DNA of 64,000 bases from Lepidostoma basale (GCA_022606425.2 JAHDVF020000495.1:794838-858837), one strand, 5' to 3'. Shown: positions 10,300 through 20,093, counted from the stretch's first letter. Numbers and translations are program-made. Notes: generated by a model from the letters alone, not told the origin.

Positions 10300-10347
10300 T
10301 GTCGCGACACCTGTTTCGCCAACCGATGTTGGCATCATCAGGTGTTA
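10300..10347 (-). ncRNA. hammerhead ribozyme-like motif with intact core, family HH4
   Basis: The reverse complement reads AACAC-CTGATGA-T-GCCAAC-ATCG-GTTGGC-GAAAC, then AGGTGTC and GCGACA. The C3-A9 box, the six-pair helix II, GAAAC and the GUC cleavage triplet are all consensus. Helix III would be ACA/UGU. Helix I is weak (UGU/ACA beyond an internal loop). One unpaired U lies between A9 and helix II. It is the best preserved HH4 copy. Confidence 0.6.
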
Positions 10348-10531
10348 CAAAAAACTCATATTATATTATAACAGTGTTATATATTTTAACAGTAATAATA
10401 TTGGAGTATCATAGTGTTTCGGCCAAAACAATTGACTATTTAAATATATATATATGTATATTTTTACTATTTTTTTATGCATACTTTGTATACTACACTC
10501 ACATTTATTTAAAAAAATTAAATTAAATATC

Positions 10532-10572
10532 TTATATGTTTCGGACTAACCAGCCCTTCTTAAGTGATATTA
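10532..10572 (-). ncRNA. hammerhead-like motif, family HH5
   Basis: The reverse complement reads CTTAAGA-A-GGGCTGGTTAGTCC, then GAAACATATAAG. Helix II has five pairs with a GGUU loop. The core differs at G5 and the cleavage C is lost. Confidence 0.45.
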
Positions 10573-10650
10573 TATAATATTATATAAATATTTACATATT
10601 ATAAAATTGTTTACAAATAGGGTCATTTTTGACAGATTTACAATTAATAA

Positions 10651-10692
10651 TATCACCGATGAAGGACTGGTTAGCCCGAAACATGTTTGGTA
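10651..10692 (+). ncRNA. hammerhead-like motif, family HH5
   Basis: CACCGATGA-A-GGACTGGTTAGCCC is followed by GAAACATGTTTGG. The only core change is U4 to C. Helix III is ACATGT and the cleavage base is U, which the H17 rule permits. Confidence 0.5.
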
Positions 10693-11029
10693 TTTAAATT
10701 TTTTTTTTTATAAAATGTGAATGTTGTTAGTATACAAAGTATATATAAAAAATAAAAATATATAAACTTTAAGCATCTACAACACAAAGTCATGGCGAAC
10801 ATAGAAGAAAATATATATTTTTCGTTGTGAATTGTAAAGGCTTGAATTAAACAACATATTGAAGATAAATAGAAGTAAAATAGTAACTGGTACAGACCGC
10901 TGACGACCGTTTTCGATACAATTTATTTTACAATTTGGAGTACTGTTTTTATATCGTAGAGTTTCCCATTTAAAAAAAACAGTGGAATATAATGTTGTTG
11001 ACTAAGTTGAATTCATGTTCTGTGTTTAG

Positions 11030-11160
11030 CGGCAGAGTAGCAATAGCTATGACTACCACACCGAAGGTCCCGGGTTCGATTCTCGACGATAGCAGTACGA
11101 TTGTCACATTGTCTTTGGTCTTGTGTAGAATTCAAGTGACAATAAAATGGCGATGATTGC
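11030..11160 (+). mobile_element. tRNA-derived SINE
   Basis: A degraded box A (GGCAGAGTAGCAATAGC) and an excellent box B (GGTTCGATTCTC) lie about 35 bp apart. They are followed by the SINE body GATTGTCACATTGTCTTTGG and GTGACAATAAAATGGCGAT. Better copies lie at 39893, 44973 and, reversed, 43262. Confidence 0.75.
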
Positions 11161-11189
11161 ATCATTAGTGAAATTAAAAAATGATCCCA

Positions 11190-11475
11190 GAGATCATTTG
11201 GACGTATGGGACGAATGTATGAATAAAAAATGGTTAATAAATTATACATTAACGGTGTGAATAGAGTACGGAGTCGTGGGAAACTAAGGAAAACTTGACA
11301 TGACCAGATTAATAAAATTTTAAAGGTCAACCATGTTAGAAATAAGAAGAATCTACGTGTGTGTATGACTCGCAGTATGAATGTGGAGGAAGTTAGAGAC
11401 ATGTGACAGGATCGAGTCGTGTGGCGGTCCATTCTCTCTGCCTACCCCTTCGGAGAAACGGCATGATGGTTTTCT
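11190..11475 (+). mobile_element. LINE-A 3' end
   Basis: Starts in the Phe-Gly-Arg-Met-Gly-Arg-Met region and ends ACGGCATGATGGTTTTCTG. It carries several stops. Confidence 0.7.
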
Positions 11476-11690
11476 GTTATATCTCGGAGCCTGTTCCTGG
11501 GATACAGATGTCCAACTGTCTCGCCATATTTTAGGTGGTCTTCCTGCAGGTCGATTTCCTGTTGGTACTTTATTTGCGGCTATATTTATCACTCTTTCAG
11601 AACATGCTCTTTCCACATGATCTCTCCAGTAGCGTCTTCTCAGTCTTCCCCATCGCACGACATCTTCTACATTGCAAATGATCACTGATC
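11476..11690 (-). mobile_element. LINE-B fragment
   Basis: The minus strand encodes Cys-Asn-Val-Glu-Asp-Val-Val-Arg-Trp-Gly-Arg, then Arg-Pro-Ala-Gly-Arg-Pro-Pro-Lys-Ile-Trp-Arg-Asp-Ser-Trp. It abuts the LINE-A copy at 11475 in the opposite orientation. Confidence 0.65.
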
Positions 11691-12192
11691 ATTGATCACT
11701 GGATGGTTTTTGGTGTTGTTTAATTAAAATAGCTGAAACTCTTTCGAAAGAACTTCAGGGTACAAAGTGTGAATTGAACGTGTTACAATTGTTCAGTTAG
11801 GAGGCATGGAATCCATGTATTTACATGTAAATTGTCTCTAAATAAACAAACATATTATAATAAAATTATATAAGTTAGCTAGAGTTAACTTGAGGAAAAT
11901 CTTGTTTATTGGATTATGAATTTTAGATGCGCCTTATCAAAGAGCTGTCAATAGCAGATATCTAGAAGATATTTTAAGGAAAAATGGACCGCTCTGAGGA
12001 CATTTTACGTAATTATACGAGTATGACGTCCCTTACATTTTTCTATTGCTACTCAAGTAAATACTTGAAGGTGAATTTATTCACCTTCAGATATTCAAAC
12101 TGCTGAAGCAATGCAAGATTTTTATAATTCAACTCAGAAAATTGAAAATAACTTTGTTTAATCCACAATATATTTTTACAAAATATTGAAAA
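11691..12192. other. unassigned spacer
   Basis: Ordinary AT-rich sequence. A short inverted repeat (TACTTGAAGGTGAATT/ATTCACCTTCA) near 12059-12092 is the only structure noted. Confidence 0.3.
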
Positions 12193-12232
12193 ACACTACA
12201 TGCCGCGGAGGATACCTCCATCTTCAGGTATA
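12193..12232 (-). ncRNA. hammerhead-like motif, family HH9
   Basis: The reverse complement reads CTGAAGA-T-GGAGG-TAT-CCTCC, then GCGGCATGTAGTG. The CUGANGA core and helix II are perfect. The GAAAC box has decayed to GCGGC, so it should be inactive. The flanking TGTGGATTAAACAAAG recurs at 12331-12346. Confidence 0.5.
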
Positions 12233-12457
12233 AAAATATAATAAAAACTTAACAATGAAAGACTAAATAAAAACGCATTTAAAATTCGTGTCACATGTAA
12301 TGTTTTTTTTAATTTTTTTTATTATTAGTGGATTAAACTAAGTTGTTTTCCATTTCCTAAGTATATTACTATGGAATTCCACAGTGTTAATGCCATAGCG
12401 TTAAAGTTTTAAAATACAATAGTTAATAATTTCTCTGACAATTCGTTCGTTCTTGGA

Positions 12458-12930
12458 AGCATGGAACTGGCAAAATAAGGATGAAACTAGAATAAATACA
12501 GTAGAAATGAGCTCTCTTGGACGAATGTGTAAAAATTCTCTATATGACAGAGTGTCGAATTAAAATAAAAGAAGTGAATGCGGTGCAAATGTTAGTGTTT
12601 TGAACAAAATATTGAAAGGATCATTAAGATGATTTGATAACTGGAAAGAATGGATGAAGAAAGAATGCTAAAACAAGCATATGTTAATGATGTAAATGGA
12701 ACTAGAAATATAAGAAGGCGGAGAAAAACGTGGCACCATAAAATAAATCAAATATTGGTGTCGGCCACGTGAAGAGTCGGAGTAATCGACGCACGTGCAT
12801 GACACGATGTATGAATGCTGAGGAAGCGCGAAAAATAGGTCAGGAAAGAAAAGAGTGGCAGTGTTTTGTTAATGCCTACCCCTTTGGGAAGACGGCGTGA
12901 TGATTAGTTGATCAGTTTTTAATATTCGTA
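12458..12930 (+). mobile_element. LINE-A copy
   Basis: Runs from Glu-Ala-Trp-Asn-Trp to GACGGCGTGATGATTAGTTG. Stops and small indels are frequent. Confidence 0.75.
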
Positions 12931-12999
12931 TTTATTTGCATTTTGTGTCACAACATTTTTTTTTCAGTTGAAGACAAACATTAAATAACAACAACACCA

Positions 13000-13325
13000 A
13001 ACCATCACGCCGTTTCTCCGCAGGAGTAGGCAGAGAGAATGGACCGCCATACTACTCTATCCTGACACGCCTCTCTAGCTTCATCCACATTTATACAACG
13101 AGTCCTACACGCATGTCGATTCCTCCGACTTCTAACATGACCAACCTTTAAAATTTGATTAATTTGGTCATGCCATGTTTTCCTCAGTCTACCTCGACTC
13201 CGTACTCTATTTACATCGTTAACGTATACTTTCTTAACCATTCTATCTCCACCCATGCACTCCATTTGTCCGAACCAACGCAGCGATCCTTTCATAATTT
13301 TGTTCATAATACCTTCTTCTGCTCT
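13000..13325 (-). mobile_element. LINE-A 3' end, GTTT-tail subfamily
   Basis: A 100-codon minus-strand frame is intact from Met-Asn-Lys-Ile-Met-Lys-Gly-Ser-Leu to Ala-Tyr-Ser-Cys-Gly-Glu. The tail is read as AACAACAACACCAAACC on the plus strand. Confidence 0.8.
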
Positions 13326-13484
13326 TCCCTCTTTTCTTATATTAGCAATTAAAAATTTTGTCGTACATCGTTCTATTTAAAATTAAATATTGAAAAAAAA
13401 TTAAATTAAATGTTGGTCACTGGTCAATTTATATTTATTGTTTCTTTAATAATGATGTAAAACTTCAGATAATATTTAACTAAT

Positions 13485-13560
13485 TAACTAACTAACCATC
13501 ACGCCGTCTCCCCGAAAGGGTAGGCAGAAAGAATGGACTGTCACACTTTAACCGATGCGG
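13485..13560 (-). mobile_element. SINE-L, truncated copy
   Basis: Shares TGCGGC...TTAAAGTGTGACAGTCC and the LINE-A-like 3' end with 14489-14650 and 55266-55415. Most of the 5' body is missing. Confidence 0.5.
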
Positions 13561-13577
13561 CTATATAATATTACACG

Positions 13578-13826
13578 GATAATATTTTTAAGGATTAATT
13601 ATATTTCAATAGAGACGAAGTTGTAAATTGTTTTTTTTTTTTTGCTTAACCCAACTAATGACAGGTCGTAAGTCCTGTAAAACACCTCTGCCACCATAAC
13701 TGTTTCCAAAAAAAAAACAATTTACATCTTCGTTTCTATTGAGATACAATTAATTCTTATAAAAAAAATTATCCGCAATGGGTAAAATCCAGTATTGTCT
13801 ACAAGAATTTGTATACATTCAAAATG
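13578..13826. mobile_element. MITE-M, internally deleted
   Basis: Both terminal inverted repeats are present: AAGGATTAATTATATTTCAA on the left and TTGAGATACAATTAATTC to GGGTAAAATCCAGTATTG on the right. Little internal sequence remains (ACCCAACTAATGACAGG). Confidence 0.6.
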
Positions 13827-13834
13827 TTGTGAAT

Positions 13835-13970
13835 GAAATGTTTCGCCTGTTTAAGGCGTTATTAAATGTTGGAATTTGATGGTACATTAGACAGGCGAAA
13901 CATGTCATTGACATAAAATATAATAAAACTTGTATAAAACAAACGTTTTCATTCGCATTAATTATTTAAT
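13835..13970. repeat. HH6 inverted pair
   Basis: AATGTTTCGCCTGTTTAAGG on the left faces ACAGGCGAAACATGTCATTG on the right. The right motif keeps GAAAC, ACATGT and C. Its tail (AAACGTTTTCATTCG, TTAATTATTTAATATG) is the standard HH6 body. Confidence 0.5.
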
Positions 13971-14488
13971 ATGTAAGTAGGGGTTGGAAAATGCGGTGTG
14001 AACGCGACAAGTTGATACAAGAAGAAATGACAATTATTGTATTTTTATTCTATCTGCATAATACTCTGGAGAAATTACATATGTTTATGATAAATCGTTC
14101 AATCAATTTAGTTTCGCGTGTAAAAATAAAATACTGTACATGGTATCCAACGGTTAAATGAGAGCTTTTATTTAAACTGAGCACTGTTGGAATTTAGTAT
14201 TCAAAAGCTATCCGGACAATGCGGTGTTAGTATTGCCAAGACTAAAATTATATTTTGTCCCACCGCAATGGCGAAAAATCCTTATATTCGCCGTATTATT
14301 ACTGAAATTTATTGTGTGTGCTCTCACAGCGAAACTCCGAAACGCCACAGAATACATCCTAATTGCGCTTTATTAATATTTATGCTATAATTGTATTAAC
14401 ATTGTATTTTAAAATGTGAATTGTATGTATAAGGTATGCATGCGAAATGATCTGATGTTAATAAGTCCAAGACAATGATTTTTGAACT
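13971..14488. other. spacer with one arm of a direct repeat
   Basis: The stretch 14412-14477 (GTATGCATGCGAAATGATCT) recurs in direct orientation at 14841-14908 beyond a SINE-L copy. The 67-residue ORF at 14187 has no recognisable domain. Confidence 0.35.
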
Positions 14489-14650
14489 AACTAACCATCA
14501 CGCCGTCTCCCCGAAAGGGTAGGCAGAAAGAATGGACTGTCGCACTTTTACTGATGCGGCACTCCATCCTTCTCTTTTCGCTCCGCGGGAGACGCGGTGT
14601 GATGGGTTGCAAACCTCATCGCCACCAATAGGCATCTCCCGCGCACAATT
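14489..14650 (-). mobile_element. SINE-L: SINE with LINE-A 3' end
   Basis: On the minus strand a 5' body (GGTGGCGATGAGGTTTGCAA, CCCATCACACCGCGTCTCC, GGATGGAGTGCC) joins the last ~65 bp of LINE-A (CAGTCCATTCTTTCTGCC to GGCGTGATGGTTAGTTAG). GGTTTGCAACC resembles a Pol III box B. A second copy with the same junction is at 55266-55415. Confidence 0.55.
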
Positions 14651-14840
14651 CGATCGTCCGACACCCACAAAATAAATCTAAAACAAATAATATAAAATAC
14701 AATGATATGAAATAAAATAACAAAATAAAAATAATTTAACACAAAATGTTATTGATTGTATGATGTATGATTTTAGAAAAGTAAGATATAATGACAGTCT
14801 GTAACATTAGCGTGAACTGAAGAAAACATGAAGTCCTGGT

Positions 14841-14908
14841 AAATTGTATGTATGAGGTATGCATGCGAAATGATCTGATGATGAATGTTAATAAGTCCAA
14901 GGTAATGA
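14841..14908 (+). repeat. direct repeat of 14412-14477
   Basis: Both contain GGTATGCATGCGAAATGATC and AATAAGTCCAAG. They lie about 430 bp apart. In addition AATGACAGTCTGTAACATTA occurs at both 14789 and 15464. Confidence 0.5.
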
Positions 14909-14919
14909 TTTTTTTTAAA

Positions 14920-15240
14920 TTTAATTGTATCTCAATAGAGACGAAGACGCAAACTGAATATGGATGATCAAGGTGTTTACAGGACTTATGACCTGTCATT
15001 GGTTGGGTTAAGCGCACGCTTTATGTAATTACAACATTCCCCATTCCACCTTTGTTATGATCATGCATGACAAATTTTTGGAAGATGTATATATACTTCA
15101 AAATCTATACCTATCTTCACGTGTCAGTTTCAATTATCCATCTATGTAGATTTGGTTGCACTTGTGAATACATGCAAGATTAACCTATACAACCGACCCA
15201 CTAACGCCATCTATGGAGAATGATTTTCAGCATTTAGCAA
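14920..15240 (+). mobile_element. MITE-M copy
   Basis: TTGTATCTCAATAGAGACGA, GGACTTATGACCTGTCATTG, GGTTGGGTTAAGC and CATTCCCCATTCCACC occur in the family order. CTAACGCCATCTATGG marks the far end. The outermost inverted repeat is missing on the left. Confidence 0.6.
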
Positions 15241-15359
15241 ACTACCTTATTAACACATTGCGAAGGCTGTAGCCCATAAACGCATTGTTTTAGAAGTCGC
15301 CAGGAGTATTATTCCATTCTAATTGCCAAATAGTTGACCAGAATAATTACAAATATTTT

Positions 15360-15540
15360 TGTAATATAATTAATCCTTTTGGTAGTACAATTAATCCTTT
15401 TGGTAGTATATTTACAACAGATGGGCGTGTGGAGAGGGATTTTTTTTTAAATAAGAAATAATGACAGTCTGTAACATTAGCGTGAATGGTGAAAATTTGG
15501 AGCAAGTAGATGAGTAAATGTATTTAGGTAGTATTTACAC
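15360..15540 (+). mobile_element. LINE-A 5' segments, mosaic
   Basis: Two pieces of the more 5' LINE-A tail are present: GATGGGCGTGTGGAGAGGGA at 15420, and GGAGCAAGTAGATGAG...ATTTAGGTAGTATTTAC at 15498. They are joined to MITE-M terminal sequence (AATTAATCCTTTTGGTAG, repeated twice). Confidence 0.5.
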
Positions 15541-15922
15541 AAATGTATACAAATACTTGTAGACGAATACTGAATTTTACCCATCGCGGGTTATCAATTC
15601 AAGCATTAATTGTATCTCAATAGAGACGAAGATGCAAATTAGAAACAGAATATGGTGATCGAGGTGCTTACAGGACTAATGACCTGTCATTGGTTGGGTT
15701 AAGCGCACGCTTTATGAAATACAACATTCCTCATTCCACTTTTCTTACGACCACCATGTCTGACAAATTTTTGAAAGTTGTATATACTCGTATGTTAATA
15801 TGTAACACCAAACTTCACATGCTTAACCCAAGCAATGGCAGGTCATAAGTCCTGTAAACACCTCGATCACCATATTCTGTTTCCAATTTGATTATTCGTC
15901 TCTATTGAGATACAATTAATCC
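15541..15922. mobile_element. MITE-M with inverted second half
   Basis: A plus-strand half (GTATACAAATACTTGTAGAC to 15823) meets a minus-strand half (CAAGCAATGGCAGGTCATAA to GAGATACAATTAATCC). Each half carries the long terminal repeat. Confidence 0.6.
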
Positions 15923-15924
15923 TT

Positions 15925-16558
15925 TTGGTAGTATATTTACAAGAGATGGGCGTGTGGAGAGGGATATTGAAAGAAGGGTTAGGGCAGGCAACAAAGTAAA
16001 TGGTGCATTTAAAGCTGTCATCGCAAACATAAACTTGTCCAAAAAATCTAAAATGGCAGTGCACAATGGTGTTCTTCTACCCCACCCTTAGTATGGAAGC
16101 GAAGCATGAAACTGGCAAAATAAGGATGAAAGTAGTAGAAATGCAGTAGAAATGAGATCTCTTAGACGAATGTGTGGATACTCTGTGTATGATAGTGTCG
16201 AATGAAAATATGAAGTGAATGCGGTGCGAATGATGGTGTTATGAACAAAATAATGAAAAGATCATCAAGATGGTTTGGACATATGGAAAGAATGGTTGAA
16301 TGATAAAAAAATTATATGTTAACGATGTAAATGGAACCAGAAATAGAGGAAGACCGAGGAAAACGTGGCACGATCAAATAAATCAAATATTGAATGTCGG
16401 CCATGTGAGGAGTCAAGAGAAATCGACGAGCGTGCATGACGCGATGTATGAATGTTGAGGAAGCGAGAGAAATATTTCAGGAAAGAAAAGTGTGGCAGTC
16501 CATTCTTTATGCCTACCCCTTCGGGGAGACGGCGTGATGGTTAATTAGTTAGTTAGTT
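15925..16558 (+). mobile_element. LINE-A, long copy joined to MITE-M end
   Basis: Coding similarity starts at Gly-Ser-Ile-Phe-Thr-Arg-Asp-Gly directly after the MITE-M terminus. It continues through Gly-Ala-Phe-Lys-Ala-Val-Ile-Ala-Asn and ends GGCGTGATGGTTAATTAG. Several one-base indels and stops. Confidence 0.8.
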
Positions 16559-16674
16559 TAAAAATGTGAAAAATCTACAATAGCTTTGTACATAGGATAA
16601 GAATATGATATTCAAAGAAGGTCAAACGGTGAAAGTATTCTTCGTACACGTTTATGGTAAATATTTATCCAATT

Positions 16675-16725
16675 GATAATGCCTTAGAAAGGCGAAACAT
16701 GTCATTCCCACAAATTATGATAAAA
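16675..16725 (+). ncRNA. hammerhead-like motif, family HH6
   Basis: TTGATAA-T-GCCTT-AGA-AAGGC is followed by GAAACATGTCATTCCC. Helix II, GAAAC, the ACATGT palindrome and C17 are perfect. C3 and G8 are replaced by U and A, a change that would keep the C3-G8 tertiary pair as U-A. Confidence 0.5.
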
Positions 16726-16729
16726 CATT

Positions 16730-16968
16730 TTGAATGTGTACAAATACTTGTAGACGGATACTGGATTTTACCCATTGCGGGTTATTATTTATTAAGGATT
16801 AATTGTATCTCAATAGAGACGAAGATGCAAATTGGAAACAAAATATGGCGATCGAGGTGTTTACAGAACTTATGACCTGTCATTGGTTGGGTTAAGCGCA
16901 CGCTTTATGTAATACAACATTCCTCATTCCACCGTTCTTACGACCACCGCGTCTGACAAATCAGGAAC
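16730..16968 (+). mobile_element. MITE-M copy
   Basis: Left terminus GTACAAATACTTGTAGACGG, then CCCATTGCGGG and the family core. It is cut at GACCACCGCGTCTGACAAAT, where Jockey-like 3' sequence begins. Confidence 0.65.
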
Positions 16969-17060
16969 AAAAATACATATTTGCTCCAGAACATAGGGGT
17001 TCTCAATAGAGCCCCGAATCAGCTTGAAAATGATCCAAATGATTACATAATTTATCGTAT
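16969..17060 (+). mobile_element. Jockey-like 3' fragment
   Basis: TTTGCTCCAGAACATAGGGG and GCCCCGAATCAGCTTG are repeated at 21085-21137. There they lie beside a reversed Jockey-like coding tail. Confidence 0.4.
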
Positions 17061-17469
17061 ATCTTTTTCCCACACTTTCAGAATTTTTTGATAAATAATT
17101 ATGTTAATCTAGAAAATTAAAACCAGTGAAATTTTTAAAATATGAATAAATATATAAAATATCGATAGCAGAATGCACAGTGTCGAAAGCGTTATAAAAA
17201 AGGCATGAATGAAGTACTGGGAGGAAATGAACACACGATCCGAATGAATAAATAAATAAAACCGAATGCAGTGTAGGATTGGGGTGGAATGCTGTACCTT
17301 CTATATAAAACAAAAGCATTGTTGGAATATGTGTGCCAGAGAACCGGACAAATACATTTCTAATTCAGGAGGAGAATCTGTTACACTGTTTTATACACTT
17401 TTTTACTAAATATTTAACAGACTCAAATATTTTCGCATGACATGTTTCGGAGGTGATGTCTGATATGAC
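17061..17469. other. spacer with a hammerhead remnant
   Basis: Mostly unassigned. At 17434-17466 the minus strand reads CACCTCCGAAACATGTCATG, the 3' half of a hammerhead-like motif without its core box. Confidence 0.35.
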
Positions 17470-17690
17470 TAACTAACTAACTAACCATCCCGCCGTCTCT
17501 CTGAACATTCATGCATCGCGCCATGCACGCACGTCGATTTCTCCGACCTCTCCCGTGGGCGACATTCAATATTTGATTTATTTGATCGTGCCACTTTTCT
17601 TTGATCGTCCTCTTTTTCTATTGTAGTTCCGTTAACATAAATTTTTTTCACCACATTTTCTTCATTGATTCTTTGAACTACAATCATTTA
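17470..17690 (-). mobile_element. LINE-A 3' end
   Basis: The tail TAACTAACTAACTAACC is followed by a deletion that removes much of the last coding block. The Arg-Arg-...-Cys-Val-His and Lys-Val-Ala-Arg segments remain. Confidence 0.65.
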
Positions 17691-17727
17691 TTAACTGTTA
17701 AATTTTCAACACTTTTATAAAATTATA

Positions 17728-18205
17728 AATGTCGGTCACGTCAGCAGTCGGAGAAATCGACGTGCATGCATGACAAGATGTATAAACATAGAGGAAGCGA
17801 GAGAAGAATGTCATTTAATATTTGATTGATTTGCTCTATTTCTAGCTCCGTTTACGTCGTTCAAATATACCTTCATTACCATTCTGTCTTCACTCTTTCT
17901 TTCCATGTGTCCAAACCATCTTAATGACCCTTTTATTATTTTTAATTTTTTTCTATTTTAATATTCGTTTTAATTTCTGAACTGCTATCTGTGCCTCCTC
18001 CTATGTTCATATCTTGTTAACTCATTCTACTTTACTTCATAACATTTTCATTTGCACCACATTCACTACTTATAATTGCATTTGACACTCTATTATATAC
18101 AGATTTCCCACACATTCGTCTTAGTTATGTCAGGATAAAATATATGGCGGTCCATCTTTTCTATCTACCCCTTCGATGAAACGGCGCATTGATTCGTTAG
18201 ATAAA
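17728..18205. mobile_element. scrambled LINE-A copy
   Basis: Plus-strand LINE-A (17728-17812, Val-Gly-His-Val to Glu-Ala-Arg-Glu) is interrupted by a minus-strand internal LINE-A block (17815-18125). Plus-strand 3' sequence resumes at 18126. ATGTC flanks both joints. Confidence 0.6.
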
Positions 18206-18734
18206 GTTTACTTTTATAAATAAAAACTTTACCCTTAATTTAAAATGTTATAATTTGGGCATAACGATATTAATTAATATTTAAAAAAAACGGATGTGTT
18301 AGTAAGTCGATAGAATCGACGTGCGTGTTTGACTCGCTGTGTGAACGTGAAAGAAACTAGAAAGGTGTGTCAGGATAGTGTAGTGTGGTGGTCCATTCTC
18401 TATGCACACCCTTTCGGAGAGCGGTGTGATGGTTTGCTGTTTTTGAGATTGTGTTTATGTTTTATATTAAAAGTGTTTCTAAATCGTCTTCATACGTGTG
18501 GATAATAATGATCGTAAAAATGTCGCATTTTTTATTCCCGAAGGAAGTTCCCCGAGAAATTAAAACGTCCTTCATCTTTTCCATATAAATGTTAAGTGGT
18601 CGAAGGCGCGACGTGAATATTGTATGGAGGCATTTTGACTTTCATTGGTTTTAAAACCGCCAATAACTATATCTCACCCCTTCGCATCGATGTATTGCGT
18701 TACGTGCGTTAAAAATACATTAGATTTTATTTAA
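18206..18734. mobile_element. LINE-A tail plus unassigned spacer
   Basis: 18301-18437 on the plus strand is a short LINE-A 3' end (GTCGATAGAATCGACGTG to GCGGTGTGATGGTTTG). 18440-18734 is otherwise unassigned low-copy sequence. Confidence 0.5.
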
Positions 18735-18910
18735 TACTAGCGAACCCGACAGACGTTATCCTGCCCGAACCATTTTTTTTCCTAGAACCAGATCGCAGCG
18801 CAACCTACCGGGTCCAATTGTGAATCTAAACCATCCAGGGACCCACTCACAAAAAATTTCAAAATCGGTCTAGCCGTTTAGGAGGGACTTAACTACATAC
18901 GCCTTAACGA
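18735..18910 (+). repeat. interspersed repeat R
   Basis: ACTAGCGAACCCGACAGACG begins a copy of the repeat also found reversed at 4262-4390. The shared motifs are GTCCAATTGTGAATCTAAAC and CGGTCTAGCCGTTTAGGAGG. Confidence 0.55.
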
Positions 18911-19052
18911 AACGTCTGTTTTCTAAACGTTTTATTATATTTTATGATACTAATGATATGTTTCGCCTAGCTAATGCATTATCCAAAAGTATTTTTTGAT
19001 AATGCCTTGGCAAGAAAAAAACATGCCACTTCAATAAAATAAAATAACAAAC
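18911..19052. repeat. HH6 inverted pair
   Basis: Left arm: AACGTCTGTTTTCTAAACG to ATATGTTTCGCCTAGC. Right arm: TTGATAATGCCTTGGC then AAACATGCCACTTC. The right motif has lost GAAAC. Confidence 0.5.
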
Positions 19053-19065
19053 AAAAACAACAAAC

Positions 19066-19280
19066 AAAACCATCACGCCGTTTCCCCGCAGGGGTAGGCA
19101 GAGAGAATGGACCGCCACACTACTCTATCCTGGCACACCTCTCTAGCTTCCTCCACATTTATACATCGAGTCATACACGCACGTCGATTCTTCCGGCTTC
19201 TGACATGACCAACTTTTAATATTTGATTAATCTGGTCATGCCATGTTTTCCTCGGTCTACCTCGACTCCTTACCCTTACT
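19066..19280 (-). mobile_element. LINE-A 3' end, GTTT-tail subfamily
   Basis: The tail reads CAAACAAAAACAACAAACA on the plus strand. The minus-strand frame is open from Arg-Gly-Arg-Pro-Arg-Lys-Thr-Trp-His to Ala-Tyr-Pro-Cys-Gly-Glu. Confidence 0.75.
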
Positions 19281-19625
19281 CGAATAAAATAAAACTCATT
19301 TAAAAGAGAAAAAAAATTTACAGTTGAGCTCAAGTGGTCCCCTAGATCCTAAAGGCCTAAGGACAGGAAGGAAGACTACAAAATGGGTGAATGGTTTTAT
19401 CCAACTTGCGGGTAGGAGGTGGCAACAGATTTATTTCATTTAATTTTTATTTAATAAACATATAAAATATTACAAAATACTTTACAACTTAAACGAGGTT
19501 GCAAAAGAGATAGACCTCTTTGGATGCAATTATGGCGAGTTTGTAAATTCCCTTACGATAAAGGCAGCAAGCAAATAACTGGCTTTTTCTATTCGTAAGG
19601 TTCTATGTGTGTTTCCTTTGATATT
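19281..19625. other. unassigned spacer
   Basis: No supported feature. Confidence 0.3.
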
Positions 19626-19700
19626 CTTTTTTTTCACCCTTTACATCGATTTGGCTCGCGCTGTAATGATGTAAGGAGTTTTTTCAACAAAATAATAATA
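19626..19700 (+). mobile_element. 3' end of the tRNA-derived SINE
   Basis: CGATTTGGCTCGCGCTGTAA, TGATGTAAGGAG and an (AAT)n tail match the 3' part of the SINE at 39893-40145. The tRNA-like head is missing. Confidence 0.55.
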
Positions 19701-19779
19701 ATAACACAACCTTGGATAAATCTAATATAAAAGATAGCCCACATACATAGCCATAAACATATACATTGATAGACCAAGA

Positions 19780-19872
19780 TTCAAAATGTTGGAAGAGGTT
19801 GAAGAGTTAAAAAGGCGTATATCCAGCAGTGGAGTGAAACTGACTGAAAAGATGAAGAAGAATGCATTTGAA
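19780..19872 (+). mobile_element. LINE-C-like 3' tail
   Basis: TATCCAGCAGTGGAGTGAAA followed by a GAAGAAGAATG tail is the usual 3' terminus of the LINE-C type (compare 24530). Confidence 0.45.
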
Positions 19873-20072
19873 ATAACACTTCGTGTATTGTAATCCCGAG
19901 TCTAGAGATTTCATATTCTACAATTCTGGGAAATAAATCTGAAATATCCTGAGATGAGAAGCGAACACGACACGCCGCAGGATGCCAAGAGTCGCCGGCG
20001 GAAAGTCCCACGTGGAGAATGTACACCGTTTCCGGTTTCCCTCCGAGCTGTGCAGAGAGAAAGAATAGCCGG

Positions 20073-20093
20073 TGACTCAGCGGCTTATATAAA
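20073..20093 (+). promoter_or_regulatory. possible core promoter
   Basis: A perfect AP-1-type site TGACTCA (20073-20079) and a TATA-like box TTATATAAA (20085-20093) lie in a GC-richer, low-copy segment (19950-20150). No gene is evident downstream; a LINE-A copy begins at 20211. Confidence 0.2.

Larger units (their letters stand above)
10440..10800. repeat. foldback repeat carrying two HH5 motifs
   Basis: An inverted pair: the left arm (ATACTTTGTATAC, ATTTATTTAAAA) mirrors the right arm (GTATACAAAGTATAT). Each arm has a hammerhead-like motif at its inner end (10532-10572 minus, 10651-10692 plus). The same layout recurs at 23330-23660, including the distal stretch CAACACAAAGT. Confidence 0.55.
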
